A model generated the notes under the pieces. It was not told the origin of the DNA, searched no databases, and saw only the letters and a list, made by a program, of their open reading frames with translations. Of a DNA stretch of 64,000 bases, positions 42,911 through 52,178 are shown in pieces. Position 1 is the stretch's first letter. Each line of letters starts with the position of its first letter. Source of the stretch: an uncultured Agathobacter sp. GTDB taxonomy: Bacteria > Bacillota > Clostridia > Lachnospirales > Lachnospiraceae. Made by a program: the position numbers and the translations under genes. The stretch covers positions 1 through 64,000 of the forward strand of contig CAKRDT010000002.1 in the NCBI GenBank assembly GCA_934316545.1. The letters run 5' to 3'.

Positions 42911-43822
42911 ATGGAGCTGATTGAAATTTTAAAAGCGGTATTGTTTGGTATCGTTGAGGGAATTACCGAGTGGCTGCCGATCAGTAGTACCGGTCATATG
43001 ATCCTTTTAAATGAGGTTCTGCCTCTTGATGTCAGTGAAGAATTTTACCGTATGTTTGAGGTGGTGATCCAGCTTGGAGCCATTATGGCGGTGGTCATCC
43101 TGTTCTGGAGCCAGATCTGGCCGTTTGGAAGAAAGAATAATGCGGCTCCTTTGGCATTGAAGAAAAAGGAAAACGGTAAGACAGGCATTCTCGCACGTAT
43201 CATAAACCCAGCTGGAGCCTGGATCAAGACGGATATTTTTCAATTGTGGTTTCATATACTGGTATCCTGTGTGCCGGCTGCAATCGTTGGCATCCTTTTT
43301 GATGAGTTGTTCGAAAAATGGTTCTACAATTATACGACCGTAGCGATTATGCTGATTCTGTTTGGTATTGCTTTTATTGTGATTGAAAATTACCATAAAG
43401 GAAAATCGGCAAAAATCAGTACCATTGCAGATATCGGATATGATACAGCCGTACTGATCGGCCTGTTTCAGCTGATCGCAGCCATCTTTCCGGGAACCTC
43501 CCGTTCCGGAGCCACCATTGTCGGAGCTCTTTTGATCGGTGTGTCCAGAACGGTTGCGGCAGAGTATACCTTTTTCCTTGCAATTCCGGTTATGTTTGGG
43601 GCAAGCCTTTTGAAACTGGTAAAATTCGGATTTGACTTCACGATGGGGGAATCCGTAATCCTGATAGTCGGAATGGTGGTCGCTTTTGTGGTATCGCTGA
43701 TCGTCATCCGGTTTTTGATGGGATATATTAAAAAGCATGACTTTAAAGTGTTTGGATGGTATCGCATTGTTCTTGGCGTGATCGTACTGCTTGCGGGAAT
43801 TGTGGGCGTGATTCATGCTTAA
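42911..43822 (+). CDS. uppP: Undecaprenyl-diphosphatase
   Basis: A 303-residue BacA/UppP membrane enzyme that removes a phosphate from undecaprenyl diphosphate to recycle the cell-wall lipid carrier. The two catalytic regions are present: GIVEGITEWLPISSTGHMIL near residue 15 and FPGTSRSGATIVGALLIGVS near 195. A cytoplasmic loop insert (about 75-100) is Lys/Asn-rich. It overlaps the following transferase gene by 8 bp. Confidence 0.95.
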   Translation: MELIEILKAVLFGIVEGITEWLPISSTGHMILLNEVLPLDVSEEFYRMFEVVIQLGAIMAVVILFWSQIWPFGRKNNAAPLALKKKENGKTGILARIINPAGAWIKTDIFQLWFHILVSCVPAAIVGILFDELFEKWFYNYTTVAIMLILFGIAFIVIENYHKGKSAKISTIADIGYDTAVLIGLFQLIAAIFPGTSRSGATIVGALLIGVSRTVAAEYTFFLAIPVMFGASLLKLVKFGFDFTMGESVILIVGMVVAFVVSLIVIRFLMGYIKKHDFKVFGWYRIVLGVIVLLAGIVGVIHA

Positions 43823-44447
43823 AGTTTATTATGCCAATATAGTGCCTTTGCGTGATGATAGGAAAAGAGCGCAGAACATGGCGCTGGTGCGCGCAGAGCG
43901 AAGAGAAAAACTGGAAAAATTAAAGCAGAAGGATGATTGCCTGAGAGGACTCGCGGCAAGCAGATTGCTGGACATCGCGCTAGAAGCGGAGCACATTCCT
44001 TATAAAAATGTGGCTTTTTCCTATGGTGAGAACGGAAAACCATATATTTTGCATTATAAGATGCATTTCAACCTCAGTCATGCAGGAAATTATGCGGTGT
44101 GCGCAATCTGTGATGAGGCGGTCGGCGTGGATGTTGAGTCTCTTGTGAGACTGGACGGACAGCCGGACCGGGTGCAGCGTATTGCAAAACGGATTCTGAC
44201 GGATAAGGAACGCAAACATTGGCTGGAAAGCGGAGCTGTAGCATCGGAACTGCTTAAAATCTGGACACGTAAGGAGAGTTATGCCAAGATGATCGGAAGC
44301 GGTTTATCGATCGGACTGGAACATATTGATACGATGGATGGGGCTTTTTATCAGCAGATACAGCCGGATGAAGCGCATTATGTGACAGTGTGTACACAGA
44401 CAGAGTGCGGTCCGTTACAGGTATTTGATCAGACGCTTGCGCTATAA
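43815..44447 (+). CDS. 4'-phosphopantetheinyl transferase (Sfp-type)
   Basis: A 210-residue Sfp/AcpT-like enzyme that loads phosphopantetheine from CoA onto carrier proteins. Key motifs are FNLSHAGNYAVCAI, VGVDVESL (metal-binding D-x-E) and LKIWTRKESYAKMIG near residue 155. No polyketide, peptide synthetase or acyl-carrier gene is adjacent, so the target may be the housekeeping carrier protein. Translationally coupled to uppP by overlap. Confidence 0.9.
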   Translation: MLKVYYANIVPLRDDRKRAQNMALVRAERREKLEKLKQKDDCLRGLAASRLLDIALEAEHIPYKNVAFSYGENGKPYILHYKMHFNLSHAGNYAVCAICDEAVGVDVESLVRLDGQPDRVQRIAKRILTDKERKHWLESGAVASELLKIWTRKESYAKMIGSGLSIGLEHIDTMDGAFYQQIQPDEAHYVTVCTQTECGPLQVFDQTLAL

Positions 44448-44527
44448 CATAGTTATGCGCTATGATTTGAAACTTGCATGTTTCAAAATTCGATGATAAA
44501 ATAACGCTTATATGTAGAGGTGATATC

Positions 44528-45031
44528 ATGCATGATGAATTAACGAAGAAAGATATTGAAAAGATGGAAGCAGAAATCGAGCATCGGAAACTGGTTGTTC
44601 GAAAAGAAGCTTTAGAGGATGTCAAAGAGGCTCGTGCACAAGGTGATCTGAGCGAGAATTTTGAATACAAAGCAGCTAAGAAATTTAAGAATGAAAATGA
44701 AAGCCGTATTCGTTATCTTGAGAAGATGATCAAGACCGCCGTCGTTGTATCGGAGGATTCGCCGGAGGATGAAGTCGGCATGAACAATACGGTTGATCTG
44801 TATTTTGAGGACGACGATATGGTAGAAACTTACAAGATTGTGACAACGGTTCGCAGCAATTCGCTGAAGAATCTGATCAGCCGCGAGTCTCCGCTTGGAG
44901 CAGCAATCTTCGGACATAAAGTTGGTGACCGCTGTGAAGTGAATGTAAATGACAGTTATTCGTATTTTGTTGAAATCAGAAAGATTGAAAATACAGTGGA
45001 TGATGGCACCGATGAGTTACGAAAATTCTAA
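44528..45031 (+). CDS. GreA/GreB-family transcription elongation factor
   Basis: A 167-residue protein with the GreA layout. The N-terminal coiled coil (to about residue 80) has the acidic tip region KEARAQGDLSENFEYKAAK, which reaches the RNA polymerase channel to stimulate cleavage of backtracked RNA. The C-terminal FKBP-like domain has SPLGAAIFGHKVGDRCEV. The tip Asp and Glu are kept. It is divergent from typical GreA, so a genome may hold another copy. The ATG at 44528 has AGAGGTG upstream. Confidence 0.88.
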   Translation: MHDELTKKDIEKMEAEIEHRKLVVRKEALEDVKEARAQGDLSENFEYKAAKKFKNENESRIRYLEKMIKTAVVVSEDSPEDEVGMNNTVDLYFEDDDMVETYKIVTTVRSNSLKNLISRESPLGAAIFGHKVGDRCEVNVNDSYSYFVEIRKIENTVDDGTDELRKF

Positions 45032-45054
45032 TTTATGAAAGACAGAGGATCATT

Positions 45055-45924
45055 ATGAAAGTATCAGAATTATTAAAAGAAGACAAAGTGACGATTTCCT
45101 GTGAACTTTTTCCGCCAAAGAAAGGATCACAGCTGGATAATTATAAGGCAATCGTCGGAAAGATGGCGGAACTGAAACCGTCCTATATCAGCTGCACCTA
45201 TGGAGCGACCGGTGGAACAAGTGATTATACGGTTGAGATCGCAGATACGATCAATTCCTATCATATTCCTGCAATTGCCCATTTGACCTGTGCTTCTTCC
45301 ACCAAGGAAAAGGTGCAGTCGGTGATCGCCCAGTTAAAAGAGCGTAAGATTGAAAATATTCTTGCCCTTCGCGGAGACATCCCGGAGAATGCGGATTTTC
45401 CGCTCCCTGATCAGTATCATCATGCAATTGAACTCATTCGGGAAATCAAGGATTCCGGCGATTTTTGTATTGGTGGTGCCTGCTATCCGGAGGGACATCC
45501 GGAAGCCGCAACGATGGATGAGGATCTTATGCATTTGAAGGAAAAGGTGGATGCCGGATGTGAATATCTGACAACACAGATGTTTTTTGATAATAATATA
45601 TATTATCGATTTATGTATAAGGCTCTGCAAAAGGGCATCCATGTACCGGTTGTTCCGGGAATTATGCCGGTAACGAACGCTGCACAGGTGAAGAGAACGG
45701 TGTCACTTACCGGAAATCTTGTTCCGGCTAAGTTTTTAAGTATTGTGGATCGTTTTGGAGAGGATCCGGAAGCAATGAAACAGGCGGGTATTGCTTATGC
45801 AACGGAACAGATCATTGACCTGATCGCAAACGGAGTAAATCACATTCATATTTATTCAATGAATAAGCCGGATGTTGCGGGGGCAATTATGGATAATCTT
45901 TCCAACATTTATGTAAGAGGGTAG
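45055..45924 (+). CDS. metF: 5,10-methylenetetrahydrofolate reductase
   Basis: A 289-residue FAD enzyme making 5-methyl-tetrahydrofolate for methionine synthesis or one-carbon metabolism. Landmarks are ISCELFPPKKGSQLDNY, ISCTYGATGGTSDYT, HLTCASSTKEKVQ, LALRGDIPENADF, AACYPE-like CIGGACYPEGHPEA and TTQMFFDNNIYYRF. The length matches bacterial MetF. GAGG lies before the ATG. It stands alone between greA-like and a terminator. Its product could feed cobalamin-dependent MetH. Confidence 0.96.
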   Translation: MKVSELLKEDKVTISCELFPPKKGSQLDNYKAIVGKMAELKPSYISCTYGATGGTSDYTVEIADTINSYHIPAIAHLTCASSTKEKVQSVIAQLKERKIENILALRGDIPENADFPLPDQYHHAIELIREIKDSGDFCIGGACYPEGHPEAATMDEDLMHLKEKVDAGCEYLTTQMFFDNNIYYRFMYKALQKGIHVPVVPGIMPVTNAAQVKRTVSLTGNLVPAKFLSIVDRFGEDPEAMKQAGIAYATEQIIDLIANGVNHIHIYSMNKPDVAGAIMDNLSNIYVRG

Positions 45925-45934
45925 AAATAAGAAG

Positions 45935-45966
45935 GCGGTGTCGATCGGTTCGATATCGCTTTTTTT
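45935..45966 (+). terminator. Intrinsic terminator after metF
   Basis: GCGGTGTCGA/TCGATATCGC stem with G-T pairs and a five-base loop, followed by seven T residues. Confidence 0.75.
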
Positions 45967-46027
45967 CATAGATTTTTGATGGGGCGAATGATATAATAGA
46001 AAAAGTTAAGGGAAGGGAGATACCACC

Positions 46028-46183
46028 ATGTTAACAGTAAATACATTTGGTAAATTTCAGATTACTGATGGTAGATGATAAAATATCCGTTCGACAATGT
46101 TGTCGCGTTTGTTACTGTACATGTTGCTTTATCGGGATAAGACACTCACGATACGGAAAAATTTGAGCAGCGGATCAATTTAG
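46028..46183 (+). pseudogene. SARP/BTAD-type regulator remnant
   Basis: The ATG at 46028, behind GGGAGATACC, opens MLTVNTFGKFQITDGR, typical of the N-terminus of SARP-like transcriptional activators. Two consecutive in-frame stops follow (TGA TAA). The same frame then continues IRSTMLSRLLLYMLLYRDK and TLTI, which matches the winged-helix part expected some residues later, before stopping at 46183. The bulk of the ~400-residue or longer protein, with its TPR-like BTAD domain, is missing. A different frame near 46150-46195 ends in NLEEEE and may be the tail of the same or another gene. Confidence 0.55.
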
Positions 46184-46198
46184 AAGAAGAGGAATAAC

Positions 46199-46669
46199 AT
46201 GAAAAAAGGCAAAGAATTATTACGCAAACTACCGGATCTGGTAAAGGAAACCAAAGAGGATAAAATACAGTGGAAAATAGAATTTCAGACAACGGAATAC
46301 AATGATCCGTCGGAGAAACCGCGAGAAGTCATGGAAGGAAAATCATGGATGCTCGATGAGTGTTTTGTGTCATATCATTGCATTTATAAGGATGAGGAAT
46401 TTTTACTGATTACATATGAGCAGATCGCTTCTTGTGAAGAGAAAACGAAATCTTATAATCTGGCGTTTGTTCCTCCATTGGGAAATCGTTTTTTTGATGT
46501 CGATATGTTAGCCCCGTATGCGGTGGAACTGGATCAGATGCTCGCTTATGAAATCCATATGCTTTGGCTTACAATTTTAGAAAAAGCAAAGGAACAATCG
46601 GAAAATGTAATCATTGATGTGTCACCACGTGATTCGGCAGTGGAAAATAAACCAATGATGGATTCTTAG
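46199..46669 (+). CDS. Protein of unknown function (156 aa)
   Basis: A 156-residue soluble, acidic protein with no signal peptide and no membrane helix. The N-terminal third is Lys/Glu-rich (KELLRKLPDLVKETKEDKI). The middle has EEFLLITYEQIASCEEKTKS, and VPPLGNRFFDVDMLAPYAVE follows, ending with a helical segment. AGAAGAGGAA precedes the ATG. It lies just after the SARP remnant and 26 bp before an SDR gene. I do not recognise a family. Confidence 0.55.
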   Translation: MKKGKELLRKLPDLVKETKEDKIQWKIEFQTTEYNDPSEKPREVMEGKSWMLDECFVSYHCIYKDEEFLLITYEQIASCEEKTKSYNLAFVPPLGNRFFDVDMLAPYAVELDQMLAYEIHMLWLTILEKAKEQSENVIIDVSPRDSAVENKPMMDS

Positions 46670-46695
46670 ATGATGTTTGAGGGGGAGGAAGTAAA

Positions 46696-47475
46696 ATGAA
46701 GAATGGATATGCGGTTATCACAGGTGCAAGTTCCGGTATTGGTGCATGTTTTGCAAGAAGATTGGCGAAGGAAGGCTATGCGCTGGTGCTTGTTGCAAGA
46801 AGAAGAGAACGTTTGATGCAATTGGCGGAGGAACTGGAGAAAAACGGAACCAAGGTAGTGATTGAGATTGCGGATCTGTCACGTAAGAATGAGTGCCTGA
46901 GACTGATGTCGGCTTTGGGAAGCAAGCAGATAGGAGTGTTTATTAATAATGCAGGCTTTGGAGATTGCGGAAGATTTTCAGAGACGTCTCTGGATAAAGA
47001 CCTTGATATGATTGATGTCAATGTGCGTGCGGTGCATATTCTCACAAAGCTTGTGCTTCGCAAGATGAAAGCGCAGGGATGCGGTTATCTTTTAAATGTT
47101 GCTTCATCTGCAGGTTTGATTCCGGCAGGCCCTTATATGGCAACTTATTATGCAACGAAGGCTTATGTTGCCAGTATGACGCGTGCGGTAGCAAGAGAGT
47201 TGAAGGAAGAAGGAAGCAGAGTATACATCGGGGCTTTATGTCCCGGACCGGTGGAGACAGAATTTAATTCTGTTGCCAATGTGGAGTTCGCATTGCCGGG
47301 AATTACACCGGAGTATTGTGCAAATTACGCGATTGATCAGATGAAGCGCCGCAAGGTTGTCATTGTTCCCACATTTACGTTAAAAGCAGCCACAACTTTG
47401 GGAAGATTTATTCCACAGTCTGTATACATTGCGATTGCAGGGCATCAGCAGAAGAAAAAACTGTCAGGGACATAA
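46696..47475 (+). CDS. Short-chain dehydrogenase/reductase
   Basis: A 259-residue classical SDR. The cofactor motif is ITGASSGIGACFARRLAKEG, the NNAG motif is INNAGFGDCG near residue 88, the catalytic Ser lies in LLNVASSAGL, and the active Tyr and Lys are in YYATKAYVASM near 155. Arg residues after the second strand (ARRRERL) favour NADP(H). The close relatives include DltE/YqjQ-type and ketoreductase enzymes; the substrate is open. GGGGGAGG lies upstream. Confidence 0.92.
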   Translation: MKNGYAVITGASSGIGACFARRLAKEGYALVLVARRRERLMQLAEELEKNGTKVVIEIADLSRKNECLRLMSALGSKQIGVFINNAGFGDCGRFSETSLDKDLDMIDVNVRAVHILTKLVLRKMKAQGCGYLLNVASSAGLIPAGPYMATYYATKAYVASMTRAVARELKEEGSRVYIGALCPGPVETEFNSVANVEFALPGITPEYCANYAIDQMKRRKVVIVPTFTLKAATTLGRFIPQSVYIAIAGHQQKKKLSGT

Positions 47476-47504
47476 GAAGGTTCTTGATTTTTGATAAATT
47501 TTAT

Positions 47505-47783
47505 GGTATTTTTGAGAAAAGCTTTGAACAGAAACAGTACGGATTTCAAGCATACAGAGAGAAGTCGGCCGGTGCGAGACTTTTGTGTAGAGATCGGGAA
47601 CCAGTCTGGGAGCTGCAGGAGGAAAACAGATATCTGATGAAGTCCTGCCGGAGGTCGCCGTTATCGCAGACAGTGTGGGTAGCAGCCCACAGATGAGTGC
47701 AGGCAGATGCCTGAAACCAGGTGGTAACACGGATTTTTATTCGCCCTGGGCATTGTAAATGAACACAGTGCCTGGGGCTTTTT
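47505..47783 (+). ncRNA. T-box leader of proS
   Basis: A structured leader precedes the prolyl-tRNA synthetase gene. The T-box core AGGTGGTAACACGG lies at 47720-47733, upstream of a terminator formed by GCCCTGGGCA (47744-47753) and TGCCTGGGGC (47769-47778) with a T run. Uncharged tRNA binding should favour the antiterminator and switch on proS. By context the tRNA is proline-specific; the specifier codon could not be placed with confidence. Confidence 0.88.
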
Positions 47784-47839
47784 ATTTCATCATATGCCTT
47801 TAGGTACGAGCAAGTAAATCGAAAGAAAGGAAACAAGAA

Positions 47840-49579
47840 ATGAAGGTATCAAAGTTAGTAGGACAGAGATTTAAGGAGACACCGGCAGATTGTGTGATCG
47901 ACAGCCATGCACTGATGGTTCGCGGCGGCTATATGAAATATGTTGGCAACGGAATCTATTCGGAGTTTCCTACGTTAAAGAGAATTACGGCAAAGATTGA
48001 GAATATCATCCGCAAGGAGATGAACCGCATCGACGGACAGGAGGTACTTTTCCCTGTCGTTATGCCGGCAGATCTGTGGGAAGAATCCGGCCGTTATGAG
48101 AGTGTCGGAAGCGAGCTTGTCCGGTTGAGAGACCGCAATGATTCCAAGCTTGTACTTGGAATGACACATGAGGAAGCGGCGGTACAGCTGGTACGTGAGT
48201 ATGCGCAGTCTTACAATAAGTATCCGTTTATGATCTATCAGATTCAGAGAAAGTTCCGTGATGAGGCGAGACCGAGAGCCGGAATGATCCGTGTGCGTGA
48301 GTTTACGATGAAGGATGCCTATTCGTTCCATACGTCTCAGGAAGATTTGGAGAAGTATTATGATGTATGTTATCACGCATATAATCGTATTTTCCAGAAA
48401 GCCGGTATTCCGGAAGTTGTTACGGTCAAGTCGGATTCCGGCATGATGGGTGGTAATATTTCCCATGAGTATATGCTTCTCACACCGGTTGGAGAAGATT
48501 CGATCGTTTTATGTACCGAGTGTGACTACAGAGCCAATATGGAAGCGGCTGAGAATAAAGTTATCAATGAGAGCACCGGTAATCTCGAAGAGCTGCAGTG
48601 CATTGAGACTCCAAACTGCAAGACGATCGAGGATGTCTGCAACTTCTTAAAGAGTGATGTGAAGTCTTCCTGCAAGGCTGTTGTGTATCAGAAAAATGCA
48701 GATGATGCATTTGTTGTCGGATTTGTCCGCGGCGATTATGAAATCAACGAGACAAAGCTTCGCAACCTTGTCGGTGAGGATATTCATCCGGCTGAAATTA
48801 CAGAGGATTCACCTCTTGTGGCAGGATATATCGGACCTTACAATATTTCCGATAAAGTTACATTTTTCTGTGATCTCTCATTAAAAGGCATTGATTCCAT
48901 GGTGGCCGGAGCAAATAAGGAAGGCTATCATTATACCGGTCTTAATTTAGAGCGTGATCTCGGAGCGGTCAACTATGTTGATATCGCAAAAGTAAGAGAA
49001 GGGGGCATCTGCCCATGCTGCGGTAAGCCAACCATCACGATCAAGAGAGGCATCGAGGTTGGTAATATTTTTCAGCTCGGAACCAAGTATACCAAATCGA
49101 TGCATATGCAGTACACCGATGAGAACGGAGAACTGCAGACTCCGATCATGGGCTGTTACGGAATCGGTGTCGGACGTATGGCGGCTTCCATCTGTGAGGC
49201 TCACCATGATGAGTATGGTCCGATCTGGCCGATTTCGATCGCACCATGGGAAGTAGAAGTGTGCTGCCTGCGTGTGGATGACGAGCAGACAAAATCGGTT
49301 GCAGACCAACTGTATCAGGATCTTCAGAATTCGGATGTAGAAGTGATTTATGATGACCGCGATGTTCGTCCGGGTGCAATGTTCTCCGATGCGGATTTGA
49401 TCGGTGCTCCAATCCGTGTGGTTGTCAGCCCGCGTAACTTAAAGGAAGGTGTGGTTGAGATCACAACAAGAGATAAGGCTGTACAGGAGAAGATTCCGGT
49501 AGCCGATGCGCTTACCTTCGTTAAGGATCTGAAGGCTAAGTTATTTGCTGAAATTGAAGCAAAGGTTGAGTCCTGCTAA
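47840..49579 (+). CDS. proS: Prolyl-tRNA synthetase (bacterial type with editing insert)
   Basis: A 579-residue class II synthetase that charges tRNA-Pro. Motif 1 region is GNGIYSEFPTLKRI; motif 2 is QIQRKFRDEARPRAGMIRVREF; motif 3 is GCYGIGVGRMAASICE. Between motifs 2 and 3 (about residues 230-390) is the INS editing domain that removes mischarged alanine (VVYQKNADDAFVVGFVRGDY). The anticodon-binding domain follows. AAAGGAAA lies before the ATG. Expression is controlled by the T-box leader. Confidence 0.97.
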   Translation: MKVSKLVGQRFKETPADCVIDSHALMVRGGYMKYVGNGIYSEFPTLKRITAKIENIIRKEMNRIDGQEVLFPVVMPADLWEESGRYESVGSELVRLRDRNDSKLVLGMTHEEAAVQLVREYAQSYNKYPFMIYQIQRKFRDEARPRAGMIRVREFTMKDAYSFHTSQEDLEKYYDVCYHAYNRIFQKAGIPEVVTVKSDSGMMGGNISHEYMLLTPVGEDSIVLCTECDYRANMEAAENKVINESTGNLEELQCIETPNCKTIEDVCNFLKSDVKSSCKAVVYQKNADDAFVVGFVRGDYEINETKLRNLVGEDIHPAEITEDSPLVAGYIGPYNISDKVTFFCDLSLKGIDSMVAGANKEGYHYTGLNLERDLGAVNYVDIAKVREGGICPCCGKPTITIKRGIEVGNIFQLGTKYTKSMHMQYTDENGELQTPIMGCYGIGVGRMAASICEAHHDEYGPIWPISIAPWEVEVCCLRVDDEQTKSVADQLYQDLQNSDVEVIYDDRDVRPGAMFSDADLIGAPIRVVVSPRNLKEGVVEITTRDKAVQEKIPVADALTFVKDLKAKLFAEIEAKVESC

Positions 49580-49590
49580 AAGAATGGTTA

Positions 49591-49625
49591 AAATGCGAAA
49601 GTTGTCAGCAACTTTCGCATTTTTT
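49591..49625. terminator. Perfect intrinsic terminator after proS
   Basis: AAATGCGAAAGTTG/CAACTTTCGCATTT, a 14-bp perfect stem with a TCAG loop and T run. Confidence 0.92.
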
Positions 49626-49640
49626 AATTACAATTTGGTG

Positions 49641-49678
49641 TTGACATTCCTACCTTGTTAGTATACTATATTAACAAG
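49641..49678 (+). promoter_or_regulatory. trp operon promoter with palindrome over the -10 box
   Basis: TTGACA (49641-49646), 17-bp spacer, TACTAT (49664-49669). The inverted repeat CTTGTTA (49654-49660) and TAACAAG (49672-49678), 11 bp apart, encloses the -10 region, as an operator would. The cognate repressor is unknown. Confidence 0.65.
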
Positions 49679-49689
49679 TTAATTGAATG

Positions 49690-50057
49690 AAGTGAATTCG
49701 TTGAACGAAAGTAAGTACAGCAAATGATTCTTCACAGAGAGTCGGCGGATGGTGGAAGCTGATAAGATAGTTTGTCTTGGAATGGGTTCGTGAGAAGTGA
49801 GGTGAATGCGAAGAAATTCGCTAGTAGCTGATCCGTTTCCCCACGTTATAGGGGCGAGGATATCGAGGCATTTTTGTCTCTGTATCACAGAGGTTGCGTA
49901 ATTGGTGGCAGATATTTCTAATTCGGAATATCTGCTTTTTTTTATCCCGTGGAATGTCGTTTTGGCATCGGGGAGAAGCTGGTGGGCAACGAACAAGGGT
50001 GGCACCACGATCATTCGTCCCTGAAATAACGGAAACGTTATTTCAGGGATTTTTTTT
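49690..50057 (+). ncRNA. T-box leader of the trp operon
   Basis: A ~370-nt leader before trpE. The T-box core AGGGTGGCACCACG lies at 49996-50009. It is followed by a terminator with a 13-bp perfect stem (CCCTGAAATAACG/CGTTATTTCAGGG, 50019-50048) and eight T residues. Stem I elements (AGTCGGCGGATGG, GCTGATAAG) are visible near 49737-49765. By context it should sense uncharged tRNA-Trp and let transcription pass into the operon. Confidence 0.88.
49908..49943 (+). terminator. Second terminator-like hairpin inside the trp leader
   Basis: GCAGATATT (49908-49916) and AATATCTGC (49927-49935) form a 9-bp stem followed by eight T residues, 75 bp before the main T-box terminator. It may be stem III of the leader or an additional attenuation point. 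Confidence 0.6.
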
Positions 50058-50081
50058 GAGAAAATTCAGGAGGTAAGAAGC

Positions 50082-51512
50082 ATGAAGAGAAGACTTAGGA
50101 TTTATAAGAAGACAGTGAGCATTGTCAATGAGACGGCGACTGCAATGTATGAAAACCTTGTCGGGGATCACAAAGGGTTTCTTCTGGAAAGTTATGACAA
50201 AAATTATGACAGATATACATTTTTTGGAAGGGAGCCAGAAGAAATCATCAGCTCAAGAGGAAATGCTTTGGTCATCACCAAGAATGACGGCAGCGAAGAT
50301 GTGCGTGAGGGAAATCCTCTTCAACTTCTGAAAGAATATTACAGTGAGTTTGATATTGTAAAAGACAATGAGGAATTATCCTTCTCCGGTGGACTGGTCG
50401 GAAATCTGGGATACGATTTCGTACGCTATGCGGAAGTGCTTCCGGATGATAACCCGGATGAAATCGGAATCGAGACGATCCAGATGATGCTGATGACAAA
50501 ATTTATTATGGTTGATCATGTTGCTGAGACTTTGACCGGAATCATCCTTGGCGAGGATACTGAGGAAGGTAAGAAGAAATCACTTGAGGAAGCGGAAGAG
50601 TTGATCGAGAAAGCGAGAAACGGAGCCGATCAGGTAAACCCGAAGAATTTTGTACACGACGGAGTCATCATTCATCAGTCGGATGACCTGGCACAATACA
50701 GTAAGAAAGTCGAAAAGATCAAAGAATATATCCGAGAGGGACACATTTTCCAGACCGTATTATCTCAGAGATGGACGGTACAGACCGCACAGAGCGGCTT
50801 TGAGTTATACAAGGAGCTCCGTGAACTGAATCCGTCCCCATATCTGTATTATTTCAATTACGGAGACTTTGAAGTGATCGGAAGTTCGCCGGAGATGATC
50901 GTAAAACAGCAGGGAAATCGTGTTTATACCTGTCCGATCGCCGGAACGCGTCCGAGAGGAGCGGATGCGGAAGAAGATGCATTGCTTCGGGACGAACTTT
51001 TGCAGGATGAGAAGGAACGTGCCGAACATGTGATGCTGGTGGATCTGGCGAGAAATGATATGGGACGCATCAGCGAGTTTGGAACAGTCAAAGTAACGCA
51101 GTTTATGGAGGTACAGAATTATTCCCATGTGATGCATATTGTTTCTATGGTTGAGGGAAGGAAAAAAGGTGAGTTTCATCCGCTTGATCTGATATCTTCA
51201 TTCCTTCCGGCAGGCACATTAAGTGGAGCACCGAAGATCCGCGCGATGGAGATCATTGATGAACTGGAAAATGTGAAGAGAGGACTTTATGGCGGAGCAA
51301 CCGGATATATTGATTTCTCGGGTGATATGGATTTCTGTATTACAATCCGCACGATGATCAAAAAAGGCGATAAAGTATACCTGCAGGCGGGAGCCGGAAT
51401 TGTTGCAGATTCTGTTCCGGAGAACGAGTATCAGGAGTGCTGCAACAAAGTGATGGCTTTGGCAAAGACGCTGATTCATACGTCAGGTTTTCAAAGAAAA
51501 CTTGATATGTAG
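50082..51512 (+). CDS. trpE: Anthranilate synthase component I
   Basis: A 476-residue chorismate-using enzyme that makes anthranilate with ammonia from TrpG. The N-domain contains [20 protein letters not shown], and a Ser-rich regulatory loop is likely there. The catalytic C-domain includes [55 protein letters not shown] and [26 protein letters not shown] precedes the ATG. First gene of the operon in the order E-G-C-F-B-A-D. Confidence 0.96.
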   Translation: MKRRLRIYKKTVSIVNETATAMYENLVGDHKGFLLESYDKNYDRYTFFGREPEEIISSRGNALVITKNDGSEDVREGNPLQLLKEYYSEFDIVKDNEELSFSGGLVGNLGYDFVRYAEVLPDDNPDEIGIETIQMMLMTKFIMVDHVAETLTGIILGEDTEEGKKKSLEEAEELIEKARNGADQVNPKNFVHDGVIIHQSDDLAQYSKKVEKIKEYIREGHIFQTVLSQRWTVQTAQSGFELYKELRELNPSPYLYYFNYGDFEVIGSSPEMIVKQQGNRVYTCPIAGTRPRGADAEEDALLRDELLQDEKERAEHVMLVDLARNDMGRISEFGTVKVTQFMEVQNYSHVMHIVSMVEGRKKGEFHPLDLISSFLPAGTLSGAPKIRAMEIIDELENVKRGLYGGATGYIDFSGDMDFCITIRTMIKKGDKVYLQAGAGIVADSVPENEYQECCNKVMALAKTLIHTSGFQRKLDM

Positions 51513-51558
51513 GCATTGCAATGGGAATGGCTGACGTTTCATGCGAGGAGGGAAACTT

Positions 51559-52128
51559 ATGATTTTAATGATTGATAATTATGACTCATTTACTTATAAC
51601 CTGTATCAGTATGTGGGAATCTTTGATTCGGATATCAAGGTGGTTCGTAACGACAAGATTACGATTGATGAGATCAGGGAGATGAATCCGGAGCGTATTT
51701 TACTTTCGCCGGGACCGAAAAGTCCGAAAGAGGCCGGTATCTGTATGGATGTTGTCAGAGAATTTACCGGCTTAAAGCCTATTCTTGGTATTTGTCTCGG
51801 ACATCAGTGCATCGGCGAGGCACTTGGCGGAACAGTATCCTATGCAAAGGCACTTTTTCACGGAAAACAGTCTGTCATCGAGCATGATGGAACAAGTATT
51901 TTTACCGGAATCGATTCGCCAATCAAGGTTGCACGTTATCATTCGCTGGCGGTACAGCAGGAGAATCTTCCGGAATGCTTAAAAGTTCTGGCGAGAACCG
52001 GAGATGGAGAGATTATGGCAATCCGTCACAAAGAATATCCGGTTGTCGGCTTGCAGTTTCATCCGGAATCTATTTACACGGAACACGGCAAACGTATGAT
52101 TGAGAACTTCGTAAATGGAACAATGTAG
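51559..52128 (+). CDS. trpG: Anthranilate synthase component II (glutamine amidotransferase)
   Basis: A 189-residue glutaminase that supplies ammonia to TrpE. It opens MILMIDNYDSFTYNLYQYV. LLSPGPKSPKEAGIC, the Cys elbow LGICLGHQCIGEALGG, and the His-Glu end GLQFHPESIYTEHG are intact. GAGGAGGG is properly placed before the ATG at 51559. It is not fused to TrpD, which lies at the end of the operon. In some species TrpG also serves p-aminobenzoate synthesis. Confidence 0.95.
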   Translation: MILMIDNYDSFTYNLYQYVGIFDSDIKVVRNDKITIDEIREMNPERILLSPGPKSPKEAGICMDVVREFTGLKPILGICLGHQCIGEALGGTVSYAKALFHGKQSVIEHDGTSIFTGIDSPIKVARYHSLAVQQENLPECLKVLARTGDGEIMAIRHKEYPVVGLQFHPESIYTEHGKRMIENFVNGTM

Positions 52129-52178
52129 CGCATATGTGAAACAACTTTAAATGGCGTTTGCCTGGTAGGAGGAGTGCA

